DNA from: Roridomyces roridus
Taxonomy: Eukaryota; Basidiomycota; Agaricomycetes; Agaricales; Mycenaceae
NCBI GenBank assembly: GCA_029378245.1
Contig: JARKIF010000013.1
Span: forward strand, 1,364,001-1,428,000
Length of the DNA: 64,000 nucleotides
Reading direction: 5' to 3'
The notes under the pieces are model-generated. The model was not told the origin of the DNA, did not search any database, and worked only from the letters and a program-made list of their open reading frames with translations. The stretch's first letter is position 1, and each line of letters begins with the position of its first letter. Both the position numbers and the translations under genes were made by a program. Positions 24,207 through 36,300 of the stretch are shown here, piece by piece.

Positions 24207-25698
24207 CTACAAAACGAACTTCTCTCCAATAGCATCCTCCGTCGCCTGCCAGACCTTGGCCGCATTTTCCTGTTAATCACGTCAATTCAAGCAAGCGGAT
24301 ACGAAGCGCCTGGTGGACTCACCGCGGTGATCATGGGTCCCAACTTATCGTTGGCCACGCATCCGTCCCATAGGAACGCCCCGGGGGTATCTTTTGTGCG
24401 CGATGAGCAGGTGGGATTCGAACAAGTATACGAGACTGACCTTTGAGGCGAGGATCAAACGCTGCGACAACGGTGCTACAGACTGTGAGTCAATCTCGTG
24501 TCATGACATGGAGAGATGGGACTCACGTTGCGGCGCCTTGAGGAATGGTCTTCCACTCTACACCATCGTGATTAGGCTCTCCCTCAGCATCGAGGATGCC
24601 TGTTGAACTTGATATATATTATTCAAAATGGAATGAAAAACAAACGAACCTGCGCTTTGGTAAAACGCCCTGGACTCCTCCTTCTGGATCAAATTCGTGA
24701 AGATTGCTGAAAGAAGTTCAATTTCATTCCAACCAACTCACTCATGTAACGCGTACCTCCGGGGTCCAAACTGAAAGCATGGATCTTTCCCTGCGACCTT
24801 TTGGAAATTTCAATCGCAGTGAAGATATTCGCCTGCTTGGCCCAAGAGTAGCCGGCAACGAGGGTATAAGTTTCCTCTGCGGGGCGCCCGAACGCGGATC
24901 CGGAGGAAACTTCAACAAGCGGGGCCATCGCGTGCATTCGACTAGCCAAGAATACGACGCGGGGGCTGTAGGATGCCGTGAAGGTCGCGAGGAGTTTCGG
25001 GGCGAGGAGCTTGGTGAAGAGGAACGGCCCAATTTGGTCCGTCGCCATCTGCATCTCGAAGTTGTCTTTGGTGAGCTTGTACGGCGCGATGGGGGCGGCG
25101 GCGTTGTGGATCAGGACCTGAGATTCACAGCGTGAGTTCGAGATAAAAACAAACAACGAGACATGGTGCTCGTACGTGGAGAGGTTCCGAGTATGCGTTG
25201 ACCTCTGCGGCCGCGGTGCGCGCTGAGGCGAGATGTGCGAGATCGAGAGTGAGCGGGCGGACGTTGGCTGAGGGAACCTCCTTCTTGAGCGCTGCTTCCG
25301 TCAACTTGAGTCTAGAGTTGTTGAACATAAGAGCTGAGTTGATTAGGATGGTTGAAATTGCGCGCCTTTCCGCATTGTAACCGGTAATAATAAGGAGGTT
25401 TGCGTGCTGGGCAATAACGCGCGCCGTCTCGAATCCAAGGCCGTTCATACTCGTGCCAGTAATCAGGACTGTTTGAAGTTTGAGTATTTCAGCACACGTT
25501 CATCATCTGGCGGAAGAACTTGCCATTCTTGCCGCGAATTTGGTCAGCGAACACAGTCGCGACCTCTTCAGCAGTGGTCGTGGATGTGAAAGTCGGGTAA
25601 GTCTTGGCGCAGAGCTTGCAATGCGCGGGGCAAGTCTTGGAGGGTATGTGCAAAAGCTGCTTGACTTGACACAATGCACCGTGGAGGGACGAGACCAT
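24207..25698 (-). CDS. Short-chain dehydrogenase/reductase (SDR), copy 3
   Basis: Third SDR of the same subfamily as the 7.4 and 9.1 kb genes, with the same nine-exon layout: 25698-25524, 25468-25366, 25311-25176, 25117-24757, 24706-24650, 24599-24527, 24475-24441, 24390-24323, 24269-24207; 356 codons. Motifs: TGTSMNGLG, HNAAA in place of NNAG, FLASR where Ser is displaced, YSWAK (YxxxK), DPGG. The missing Asn and the altered catalytic Ser region suggest reduced or changed activity. Introns 1 and 2 begin with GC, not GT. The N-terminus is about 34 residues longer than in copies 1 and 2 if the ATG at 25698 is used. A later start is possible. Confidence 0.8.
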
Positions 25699-26706
25699 AC
25701 TGTTGCAGGGTTTCTTCTACGAATTTTCGAACACTCTTTATAGTCGCACTCTGACCCCCTGAAAAGACAGCACGGACCGATTTTGAACAAAGCCTTGCGG
25801 CTTTGGCCCAAATCATCTCACTCGCCGTTCTTCGATCCACATTCTTCGCCGCGTTCTTCGAGGGAATTACCGGGAGCGAGAACAAACTGTCAAGTGGCGA
25901 GCCTACCTCCTGTATTTCAACCGGATCCAACCCCCATCTCCAGACATTCTGTGGCGTGCAAGACCGATATATCTGGTCTAGACTTGAAGCTTGATCCTCG
26001 TTTACCTCACTCGGCGTTCTGAAGAGAGCCGACGAACAATTTTTCTACTCACCGTGCGTGTCCACCACGGCACTGAAGGTCTTGATTCGTAGATTTTACC
26101 GTGCTTGTGGAAGCTGGTCGTATAATAAATATACGTTGGAGCCGAAGCTTCTTCTGACTTGGCCATTAGGTTCAAAAACAAGTTGCCGTGGTGTTGAATG
26201 TCAGACAGGCCTCACGAACGCCACCAATAGAGATGTCGAGCTCGACTCCCGATGCAAGGTAGGCCGTAGGACACGTTGATCGATTTTCTCGACTTAAATC
26301 TGGGGGCCTTCATTCATCTTCGGACAGAGCTGGCAACTTCATACAAAACTTAAAAGCATGCATGGAAGCAGCCGGGAACTTACCATGAGGCCAAGCCTAG
26401 ATGAGTCGAATGCTGCGAGAATAGGATGCCAGTAAATTTGTAAATTTGTAATCTTATAATGCGGCTTTTGAGTGCTCACGGCGCCGTGTTCCAGTATCCA
26501 AGGCAGGATTCGAATCCAGCTCGGGCTGGCATCGGCGGTGACAATGGTAAAAGCAGCGGTGATCCAGGGTCAGCGACGTTGGTCGGGCGCTCAGACCAAG
26601 GATACGCTGGAGTCCGGCCAAGTGGGCCATGTGCCAAACGAGTCTGACCATGGCGTCTGTTTATGATTATGTCATGATGGATCCTGTATGAGAGCGGTGT
26701 CTCAAG
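25699..26706. other. Intergenic region
   Basis: 1 kb without a recognisable protein gene. A palindrome-like ggattcgaatcc at 26508-26519 resembles a T-arm core, but no tRNA fold was found around it. Confidence 0.4.
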
Positions 26707-26819
26707 GGCAAGATGGCCGAGTGGTCTAAGGCGCCGCACTCAAGCGAATAGCTTATCTGTATACCAACGGGTTCATTGCGGTCTCGAAAGAGGCGTGGGT
26801 TCAAATCCCACTCTTGTCA
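26707..26819 (+). tRNA. trnL(CAA): tRNA-Leu(CAA) with intron
   Basis: Acceptor GGCAAGA (26707-26713) pairs with TCTTGTC (26812-26818) with one G-U. The A-box is TGGCCGAGTGG. Anticodon stem CCGCA (26734-26738) pairs with TGCGG (26777-26781). Anticodon CAA is at 26741-26743, and the B-box is GGTTCAAATCC. A variable arm precedes the T stem, as in class II tRNA-Leu. An intron of about 31 nt starts one base 3' of the anticodon, the usual nuclear position. Discriminator A at 26819. No encoded CCA, as expected for eukaryotes. Confidence 0.92.
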
Positions 26820-27446
26820 TTCCTTTTGCACGATATCATCTTTTTTGACGCGTTCCGACTGGATAGATTCACCAGAGACCCCTGCTACACTCCCGTGCAG
26901 CAATCATTCATTGACTTCTGGGACCAGGCCTCGCTTTGAATTTCATGTTTTTCATCAGACGGGAAAGCCCATTTCGAAATTCAGACATCTAGGGTCACCG
27001 GTCAAACGCCAGCGCAACTGCAAGACAACGCAACTGTGGAAATAATATTCTCTTTACTCATTATGGGACATCTAGAATCGGAGATCCAGCGCATTCAGAC
27101 CGGACACTGACTGCACCCAGAGCGCATCCAAGTGTACAGTGATCATACATCCCTTTGAGAGCAGGCCTGGGTTCAAATCCCAGTCTCGTCATCCAGTGCT
27201 CTTCGAGATCTATCCCTCTTTTTGTCGGGCTTGAGCAACTCGAGCTGTCCAAGATCGCGGCGATAATCTTGCTCGTGTACTGTGCGGGACACCGCTGGAC
27301 ATCAACCGGCTGGGTCCAACATCTCTCTGCGCTTCCATTCGAATAAGTAATATTATATGTTCTGGACAAATGAAGTAGTACGGTGGATGGAGGTGGTGAC
27401 GATGCCCTGTAATCCGAGCCATCGACGACGGGCTATGGGCATAGCT
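26820..27446. other. Spacer with a tRNA 3'-end relic
   Basis: At 27167-27192 a T arm plus 3' acceptor (cctgggttcaaatcccag followed by tctcgtca) closely matches the 3' end of the tRNA-Leu upstream, but no D arm or anticodon arm can be found 5' of it. Probably a truncated tRNA copy. The rest of the spacer shows nothing. Confidence 0.5.
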
Positions 27447-28113
27447 TCAACCTGTCCTTCTTACTGCTGCGACGAGATCGCGAGGAAAGGAGTGGAGGTG
27501 CTTGGGCCAGACAAAGCGCGAGAGCAACTCGAGGTCCGGCTTCGTCCATCCCGAATAATCGCCATCATGCTTCATCTGCTGCAGGCGGGCGGCGTGGAAT
27601 TCGACGTGGTACGCCACAACCGCAGCCCACTCATAGTGCTGATGCAGCTCCGTGAGATACGAGGTGTACGTCGTCGAGGCACGTAGTACAGCGAAAACTT
27701 CCCAGGAGGTTCCTCCTCGCGATGCGACGAAAGCGCCGAGGACCTCGAAGTACTTGGTGAGACAGCGCAGAAGCGAAGGGAGGGTGGGGAAGTGCGTAAA
27801 AGCGAGTCTGTGCAGGGCGGCGAGGGTGGATCCAGGTGGGGCAGCGTACGACTCGCGGGCGGTTAGTGGGGAGAGCAGCCGGGGCAGCTCGAGCGGCGAG
27901 AGCGAGTGGGAGGTGATGGCCAGGATGACCGCCGCGTCCATTGTGGGGAATATGGCAGGTAGAGGTTTACCGGCGAATTCCTTTGTGGCGCCGGAGCCTG
28001 TGAAGGACGGGACTGCCGGTGCGGCGGGCGCAGAGGACTGTTGCCATGCAGTCAAGCGTGTTGGTGAGGGATGTGGAGGGCATGAACGGCCCAGAGTTGC
28101 TTTGGTCAGCCAT
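27447..28113 (-). pseudogene. Gag-like ORF, probably a retroelement relic
   Basis: A 200-codon frame (about 28055-27447) contains an all-alpha region (LHRLAFTHFPTLPSLLRCL, YLTELHQHYEWAAVVAYHVE, QMKHDGDYSGWTKPDLELLS). This resembles the gag-like domain I associate with agaricomycete LTR retrotransposons. The best ATG (28113, MADQSNSGPFMPSTSL) is in another frame, so the two parts need a frameshift near 28055. No protease, reverse transcriptase, LTR or primer-binding site is seen nearby. It is either an orphan gag fragment or a host gene derived from one. The family link is from memory and tentative. Confidence 0.4.
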
Positions 28114-29154
28114 GGGTCGGTGAGTCGGAATGGGTTCTATCCTGTGGGACAATGAGACAGTATTCCGAGATCTGACGGTGCGTCCGTCGAAGCGAGAGGA
28201 CTCGGAGTCGATCCAGGGAACGGAGAGTCAGGGACACGAGTTCATCCACGAGAAGGAGAGCGAGTAGATATATACAGGAGTGAGACAAAGAACAAAGGCA
28301 TCAAGGAGGATGACAGGCAAAAGAAAGGGATCGCATGCGGCAGATCGTGCCGAGAGTTGCTTGGCTGGTATTTGGCTTGGATTAGTCAGCATCATTTCTC
28401 TTCCTGCTTCCACCAAGCTTCCACTCGATTCGCGATTTGGTATGCAATAATCTGCTCCTGGTGTTCTTTCTCATCGTCTACGATGCATTACCTGGCCAAT
28501 CCGCGCGCGTGGGATGTAACCCTTCTCATCCGGGCTCCTCCGGCGTTGCCGTCTCTCTCCCGAGTCTGTACGACATCTTACTTAACGGGTGCTTCACCTC
28601 CCCGTTTACTAGGACCATAATGATACTGAACTCTTTGCTCCGGCCGAATCGGGACCTCCGGCGGTACATACATACCAGCGCTTTTTCCAAGTCTTATTTG
28701 AGCTTATTATTTCAGGCGCGAGTTTTTTCTTTTGGCGGCGGTCCCACGGACGCCGCTGTGACTTTTGCATTCCGTCCGGTAAACTGTCTCTTGACCGCCC
28801 GGCTCCTAGCGCCTGATTGTCGCCACCGGTTACTGCTCCCTTTTGTATCGCGGGACAAATTAGGGATAGGTTCACTTTTGTCACCGCATATTTCGTATCA
28901 CTTTGGCAGACAAGTTTACGTGGATTTCCAGCAATGGTATGGTTCCATTGTATCTCACTTCGGCATTTAGGTAATTTTTATTCCAGGCACGCCTCGAAGG
29001 GTCTTGGAACCCCTAGCAACCCGGCAAGTCATGGAGAAATCAGCGTTGTCAGTCTCCTCCGGCATCGAACAGGATGCGCGCATCGGGTGTCCGTCCAAGC
29101 TAGAGCGCTGTCCGTCACGTATAAGTAAAGTGAGTCCCGTACACAATACCAAAG
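28114..29154. other. Intergenic region with a dispersed repeat
   Basis: 1.04 kb without a gene. Positions 28328-28412 match 32837-32920 at roughly 75-80% by eye. No other features recognised. Confidence 0.45.
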
Positions 29155-30411
29155 ATGGGCTCACCTTTCGCCACTCAAGAGGACCACGAGAGTTTGTGGT
29201 ACGAGCAGTCCAATTATGTCTCGACGCATCTCGCTTCCGTCGGTTATGGTATGTATTGCTTGCTGTTTTCCGTGCATGCCTCAGCGTCCCTCCAGGTATC
29301 CACATGGTCGTCTTCGCAACGGTGATATACTACACACTACTCGCGCGCACTCGCTCCCGAGCGAGGCCCAAGTACATGTGGATTGTGTGTCTCGTTTTCA
29401 ACATCGCGGTATTCAGCATGGGGACGATCAACCTCGCGTGTAGTATCCGCTACAACGAGAACGCCTGGGTGAATGACCGAGGGTATCCCGGCGGGCCGTT
29501 CAATTATCTCGTCGAGCAGCAGGCCATTCCGTTTATGACACTGGGGAATGTGGCCTCGATCCTTGCGTCGTTTTTGTCGGATGGGTTGCTGGTGTGTCTC
29601 TATGTCCGCGTATGCATGCTGATGGATTCAATGGATGCCTGATAGTTGTATCGAGCTGGTGTTCTCTGGAATTTCAGCTGGTACATCATCGTGCCACCGG
29701 CAATCTTCTTCGTGGCTTGCATCGGTGCGTATCCAACAAGCCAATGCCCCGAAGTTGATTTAGTCCTTCAAGTCTTGTCCGTCATGGTGGTCATCCAATT
29801 CGCCCTTCCCAACGTCGCGCTGCCGCAGCTCTCTCTCGCGGTGTGGATCGTCCTCATGATCCTCCCCATCTGGCTCACCGGCCTCATCGCGGGACGCATG
29901 CTCTACCACCGGCGCACTATGATCAAGACCTTGGGGCCTTCATACGCCGAGGCCTACACGGGAGTTTCAGCTATCGTCGTCGAATCTGCGGTCCCCTTCA
30001 CCGTCATATCCATCGTCCTCCTCGGGTTATTTGGAGACAAGAATACAGCGCAGAATTTGTTCGTCCCGTTGATGGTTCAGGTGGAGGTGAGACTTTTACT
30101 TTTATTTTGCTCTTTCCATCGCGGTTGTTGAACAAAAGTAGAGCATTGCTCCGGAGTTGATCATCCTCCGCGTTATTATGGGACGCGCGTGGAGCCAGGG
30201 GACGTTGTCTGGTGAAGTCAAGCCGGCGCCGACGGAGTTTCACTTTGCCACTTCACACAAACGAGACCCAGAGGCTGACACGTTGGACGACCCCGCATTT
30301 GGTGCTGAGCTGCAGACTCGCTCCTTGACGAGCCACGTCCTCGGGACCCAACATGACAATCGGACGTCTATTGTTGTTATGCAGGATCGGGATGATTCGG
30401 CAGAAAAGTAA
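29155..30411 (+). CDS. Multi-pass membrane protein, paralogue of 1525-2779
   Basis: Second copy of the hypothetical seven-helix protein. Exons 29155-29248, 29296-29591, 29646-29724, 29773-30086, 30142-30411; 350 residues, with intron phases identical to the first copy. It begins MGSPFATQEDHESLWYEQSN. Conserved loop SIRYNENAWVNDRGYPGGPF. Helices include IHMVVFATVIYYTLL, LSLAVWIVLMILPIWLTGLI and ESAVPFTVISIVLLGLFG. The C-terminal tail after the last helix (VIMGRAWSQGT onward) is hydrophilic and poorly conserved. Function unknown. The two copies are 27 kb apart in opposite orientation. Confidence 0.85.
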
Positions 30412-30849
30412 ATGGTCTTCGTCTGTTCAAACTTGACTGCTATCAGAAATTGTATGCCAGTCGTGGTCTGAAAATATACCCAAGCTCAACTTGACGTAAC
30501 CAATACCATTCATTCACTCCTGCTTTTCAGACCGAGCAAAGTGCGGTTGACTCTGGGATGTGTCTCATGAAATGAGGCTCACAACTGAGGAATGATTGAC
30601 CCATCCTCACTCAGCAAGCGCGTCAACAAACATCCGCTTTGCCCACATCCAGCTTATCCCGCAGCCGCATTCGCCCGCGGTCTACACTTGACGAGCCAGC
30701 AAAGTTGGATCTCACAGTGTCTGGTATATACCTTCTTTTCTTCCGCAATTCGCCCAGTGTACTAGTGTGCAGTAGTATTCTATAGAATTGGACTTGCAAG
30801 CGTCATCAGACTGCACAACAGCAAACAAGAGGAAGCAAAAATAAACCCT
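30412..30849. other. Intergenic spacer
   Basis: 438 bp between convergent genes. Presumably both 3' UTRs. Nothing else seen. Confidence 0.4.
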
Positions 30850-32412
30850 CTATTGCCCTATCAGCCCACCATACGCAGGCGGAAGCCGTCCACTCCCACT
30901 CCTCCCAAGAGGCGGACCAATGGCAGGACCCGCATCCGTGTGACGTTCATCCACCATCTGCCGCGGCCCCTCACGTTCCGTCCTCTCAGCCGGAGGCAAA
31001 GCCATCCCTCCAGCGGCTTCCCTCCAGCTCTTGCCGCTATGCACGGCACCGTCAAGGTAGGCAGAGGATGAAGAATGGGTACCCCGATTGGTCTCGGACG
31101 AAGGAGATGGGTAGGTGTAGCCTAATTAGTCTGCTCAGCAGATGGTGGGGCTTGACCAGGACTAGACTCACCTCGTGGTATCAACCTGGAGGACGGTTTG
31201 CAACTATTTCAGCGGAAACCAGACATAGAAAATCAGGACAAGTAATACCCGCCTTTTCCGCCTCCGAATGTTCCTAACCAGCCAAGTCGAACCAAAGCCG
31301 ACAAGCCCGATCAACGCCACCAGAGCACCAATCGCGATACCTGCGATCGCACCCCTGGACATGGATGACGAGCTGCTTCCTGCCGAAGACTTCGTTGATG
31401 GTTGGGACGTTCCAGAAGGGAGGAGACTTGGAGAGCCGGAGGAGGATGACGTTCCAGAAGGCAGAAGAGTTAGAGAGGCGGAGGAGGAGGAGGAGGAGGA
31501 TCTATGCATCGGGTGTTAGTTCAAATATAACTCTGGCTTCTTCTGCCGAACAAAGGAAAGAACTGACCCACTAGCACTGTTGCTCGCATTAATGGTTGTA
31601 CTCGCACATTTGGTGAACGAATTGTTATTGTTGACGGCGTTATGCAACACCATGTGATCACGGCTGTAAACACTGGAAAAAGTACTCAGCATTTAGTCAT
31701 TCTTAGAGGGGAGGCTCGGCGAGGCCGCAGAGAGCAACAACTTACTAATACCAGGCGCCGTTGGTCCAGGCATCGAAACTATAGAGATCATTGTTGATCT
31801 TGATCTTCTCATTGCATACGGCGGTTTGAATGTTTGTGGGGAGTCCTTGGAAGACGGGGTTCCGGCAGTGCGAGAGGCTGGAGCCGTTAAGGTAGGTTTG
31901 GTATGCTCCGACGCGGGCGTCGATTCCGTTGCCTGTCGAGATATTTTATTGGCAGCTGCGGGGCAGTGAGTTGGGTGATTGCGGATACGGAAGGCAGATA
32001 CGAGCACGCACTTGAGACAGAGCATGCTGAGTCCGAAAGACACGCTGTTGCAGCAGCAGTCGGCTGAGCATAAGTATCATCAGCACGGAGGAAACCAAGA
32101 CTTTTGAGAGTAGCACGCACCGACTTGGTCAGCGCAGTAATCTGGTGGGGTATTGACGCTCATTATCCCCACGGCGACTACGACCACGATGAATGTCAAC
32201 CGAAGCGCGGGGAGGAGACCAGGATACACACATTCGGCGTCACAGATTCGGCGTAGATTTTGGTAGGTCACGCAGGGCGTCTCTCCCACCATGGTGATAT
32301 ACCAATCCATACCAATACCGGTGCAGTCGAGATTATCGGCGGCGACGAGCGAGACCATGATAAGTAAGGAACTGCGTAGGAGTCTCCGAGAGATGTAGGA
32401 CATGGTGGACAT
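30850..32412 (-). pseudogene. Cys-rich single-pass membrane protein, nonsense mutation at codon 100
   Basis: Paralogue, in opposite orientation, of 36575-38241. Exons 32412-32232, 32177-32121, 32063-32012, 31955-31746, 31672-31568, 31501-31253, 31185-31172 (14 nt), 31121-30850 keep the same phases as the partner. Exon 4 starts NCQ then TAA at 31948-31946, where the partner has CAA. That is a single C-to-T change at codon 100 of 380, before the rest of the ectodomain and the membrane helix. All else is intact: N-terminal signal-like helix, DNLDCTGIGMDWY, TPPDYCADQ, AVCNEKIKINNDLYS, Ser-rich stalk, helix GIAIGALVALIGLVGFGS. Intron 6 uses a GC donor. Recent loss or a sequencing error. Confidence 0.78.
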
Positions 32413-33300
32413 GGAGTGGGGCATGAGAGACTCCACGCGCGCTGAACCGCCGCTATATATTGAAGCCGGGGTGATATCTTGAGAAGGCTCTGTCTACATA
32501 TGTACCACCTTGAGTATGAGTTTTGCCTGAGAGAGTTCGATGTGACGATGGCGATCCTTTCCCGTAGTCCATTCGAGACTCGACTATTTGAGCTGAGGCT
32601 GAGCTGATGATTAAGTACATATCGGGTCCATGTTGGCGGCACTGACTTGAACTCAGGCTTGACTCAGGCTCAGGCCAGGCTTGGGAAAGTCTCGTTCGAA
32701 TGTGGTCCCGCAAGGGAGCGAAATGTTACGACAGCGCATGTATCGGCAACCAGGTTAAGATGGAGGTAAGACTCAGAGGCAAAAAGTCCGCCGTTACATA
32801 AGCGAGGAGTGCTTGTCATGATCGGATCAACCCGAAGGGATTGCGGCAGATGGTGCCGAGAGCTTCGTTGCTGATATTTGGCCTGGATTGGTCAGCATCC
32901 TTTCTTTCTGCATTCTCGAATTGCTCGAATCCACCCTGGACAGCTGGTCTCAGATCCTCTAAACCTCGTTTTCTTGGTTTCTCAATTGAGCACCTGGCTT
33001 GGAAACCACTCATTCTTTGCTCATTCTCCACAAATTCTCCACCCTGAAGTCTTCGTCAACTCGGCTCCACGACACGTACTTGAGGCTCTCTACTACTACT
33101 GGCACTTTGATATTGAAAGATTTTGTCGAGGTCCCCTAATATGGCATAAGCCTGGCCCGCCACGGAGTCGGAATGCGGTACTCGTCGGGTGGCAATGGTC
33201 CACGCTCGTAACTTCATGCGAAATACTCCCAAGGATAGCATCCATCCTTGAACTATCTTCTCACGGCGCCACAATAAGAGGCACATGAGCGATTCAAGAG
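32413..33300. other. Left part of the intergenic region between the inverted pair
   Basis: 888 bp upstream of the broken gene. It includes the second copy (32837-32920) of the dispersed repeat also at 28.3 kb. No gene seen. Confidence 0.45.
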
Positions 33301-36300
33301 GCCCGGCTCATTACTCATGCATGTGGAGACGCCGGTCCATATATGGACCCGCGTGCGTGATAAGGATCCTTCCGTTGATGTCGGCGCCGTAAATAGTCGA
33401 CAGTCCCTGTCAGACACTTTTCACAAGTCTTTCTTTGGTCTTTCTTACTGGTTCACTGATTGGGATTTGGAAACAGAGGACAGACAGAAATTTATAGAGG
33501 TCATTCCCAAATATTATCATTCTCAGTTGTAATAGTGTACTAGTACTTGAATCAAAGGAGGTAGGGGTCAGGAACCCGAGTGAGTGTTGCCGTGCCCAGA
33601 GGTGAGCAACAGAGTTGAACGGGGTTCCTAGCTGAGCTCTTCAAGTCTTATGGTATTGCATTGAGTCTCAATCCCCGAGAGATAGGCAGCTGGAAGTCAC
33701 GAGCCGCAGTAGGCAGTTGATGTTGTCAGAGGATGGGGTGCCGGCAGCGTGTGACCCCGAAATCCAAAACAAGTCCGCCGAACGCTGCCGGCGATGGGCC
33801 ATCGGATCTAGAATTGAACTTGAAAACTCATTGGATGATGCCTGATGAAGCGTGGGTTCAAATGAGGATTTAGCTCCGAAAGGACCCACGAAACGGCGCA
33901 ATTCGGCCATCTCGTGTCAGACCCATTTTGGACCCGCGTTTCAAATTGTCATTACGCGCTACCGGAGACTTCAAGGAGATTTGATTACAGGAACCACGAC
34001 ATGGTGAGCAAACAAATCTCCCTCTCTTCTTCGATTTTTTCTCTCTTTTTTCTCTCTTTTGCAACTTGATTAATTCTGCTTCTCCACAGACATACGACAT
34101 GAGCCAGGCCCGGCTCATTACTCATGCATGTGGAGACGCCGGTCCATATATGGACCCGCGTGCGTGATAAGGATCCTTCCGTTGATGTCGGCGCCGTAAA
34201 TAGTCGACAGTCCCTGTCAGACACTTTTCACAAGTCTTTCTTTGGTCTTTCTTACTGGTTCACTGATTGGGATTTGGAAACAGAGGACAGACAGAAATTT
34301 ATAGAGGTCATTCCCAAATATTATCATTCTCAGTTGTAATAGTGTACTAGTACTTGAATCAAAGGAGGTAGGGGTCAGGAACCCGAGTGAGTGTTGCCGT
34401 GCCCAGAGGTGAGCAACAGAGTTGAACGGGGTTCCTAGCTGAGCTCTTCAAGTCTTATGGTATTGCATTGAGTCTCAATCCCCGAGAGATAGGCAGCTGG
34501 AAGTCACGAGCCGCAGTAGGCAGTTGATGTTGTCAGAGGATGGGGTGCCGGCAGCGTGTGACCCCGAAATCCAAAACAAGTCCGCCGAACGCTGCCGGCG
34601 ATGGGCCATCGGATCTAGAATTGAACTTGAAAACTCATTGGATGATGCCTGATGAAGCGTGGGTTCAAATGAGGATTTAGCTCCGAAAGGACCCACGAAA
34701 CGGCGCAATTCGGCCATCTCGTGTCAGACCCATTTTGGACCCGCGTTTCAAATTGTCATTACGCGCTACCGGAGACTTCAAGGAGATTTGATTACAGGAA
34801 CCACGACATGGTGAGCAAACAAATCTCCCTCTCTTCTTCGATTTTTTCTCTCTTTTTTCTCTCTTTTGCAACTTGATTAATTCTGCTTCTCCACAGACAT
34901 ACGACATGAGCCAGGCCCGGCTCATTACTCATGCATGTGGAGACGCCGGTCCATATATGGACCCGCGTGCGTGATAAGGATCCTTCCGTTGATGTCGGCG
35001 CCGTAAATAGTCGACAGTCCCTGTCAGACACTTTTCACAAGTCTTTCTTTGGTCTTTCTTACTGGTTCACTGATTGGGATTTGGAAACAGAGGACAGACA
35101 GAAATTTATAGAGGTCATTCCCAAATATTATCATTCTCAGTTGTAATAGTGTACTAGTACTTGAATCAAAGGAGGTAGGGGTCAGGAACCCGAGTGAGTG
35201 TTGCCGTGCCCAGAGGTGAGCAACAGAGTTGAACGGGGTTCCTAGCTGAGCTCTTCAAGTCTTATGGTATTGCATTGAGTCTCAATCCCCGAGAGATAGG
35301 CAGCTGGAAGTCACGAGCCGCAGTAGGCAGTTGATGTTGTCAGAGGATGGGGTGCCGGCAGCGTGTGACCCCGAAATCCAAAACAAGTCCGCCGAACGCT
35401 GCCGGCGATGGGCCATCGGATCTAGAATTGAACTTGAAAACTCATTGGATGATGCCTGATGAAGCGTGGGTTCAAATGAGGATTTAGCTCCGAAAGGACC
35501 CACGAAACGGCGCAATTCGGCCATCTCGTGTCAGACCCATTTTGGACCCGCGTTTCAAATTGTCATTACGCGCTACCGGAGACTTCAAGGAGATTTGATT
35601 ACAGGAACCACGACATGGTGAGCAAACAAATCTCCCTCTCTTCTTCGATTTTTTCTCTCTTTTTTCTCTCTTTTGCAACTTGATTAATTCTGCTTCTCCA
35701 CAGACATACGACATGAGCCAGGCCCGGCTCATTACTCATGCATGTGGAGACGCCGGTCCATATATGGACCCGCGTGCGTGATAAGGATCCTTCCGTTGAT
35801 GTCGGCGCCGTAAATAGTCGACAGTCCCTGTCAGACACTTTTCACAAGTCTTTCTTTGGTCTTTCTTACTGGTTCACTGATTGGGATTTGGAAACAGAGG
35901 ACAGACAGAAATTTATAGAGGTCATTCCCAAATATTATCATTCTCAGTTGTAATAGTGTACTAGTACTTGAATCAAAGGAGGTAGGGGTCAGGAACCCGA
36001 GTGAGTGTTGCCGTGCCCAGAGGTGAGCAACAGAGTTGAACGGGGTTCCTAGCTGAGCTCTTCAAGTCTTATGGTATTGCATTGAGTCTCAATCCCCGAG
36101 AGATAGGCAGCTGGAAGTCACGAGCCGCAGTAGGCAGTTGATGTTGTCAGAGGATGGGGTGCCGGCAGCGTGTGACCCCGAAATCCAAAACAAGTCCGCC
36201 GAACGCTGCCGGCGATGGGCCATCGGATCTAGAATTGAACTTGAAAACTCATTGGATGATGCCTGATGAAGCGTGGGTTCAAATGAGGATTTAGCTCCGA

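Noticed and set aside
26500..26525. ggattcgaatcc, resembling a T-arm core
   Set aside because: A simple palindrome. No acceptor stem, anticodon arm or A-box could be placed around it on either strand.
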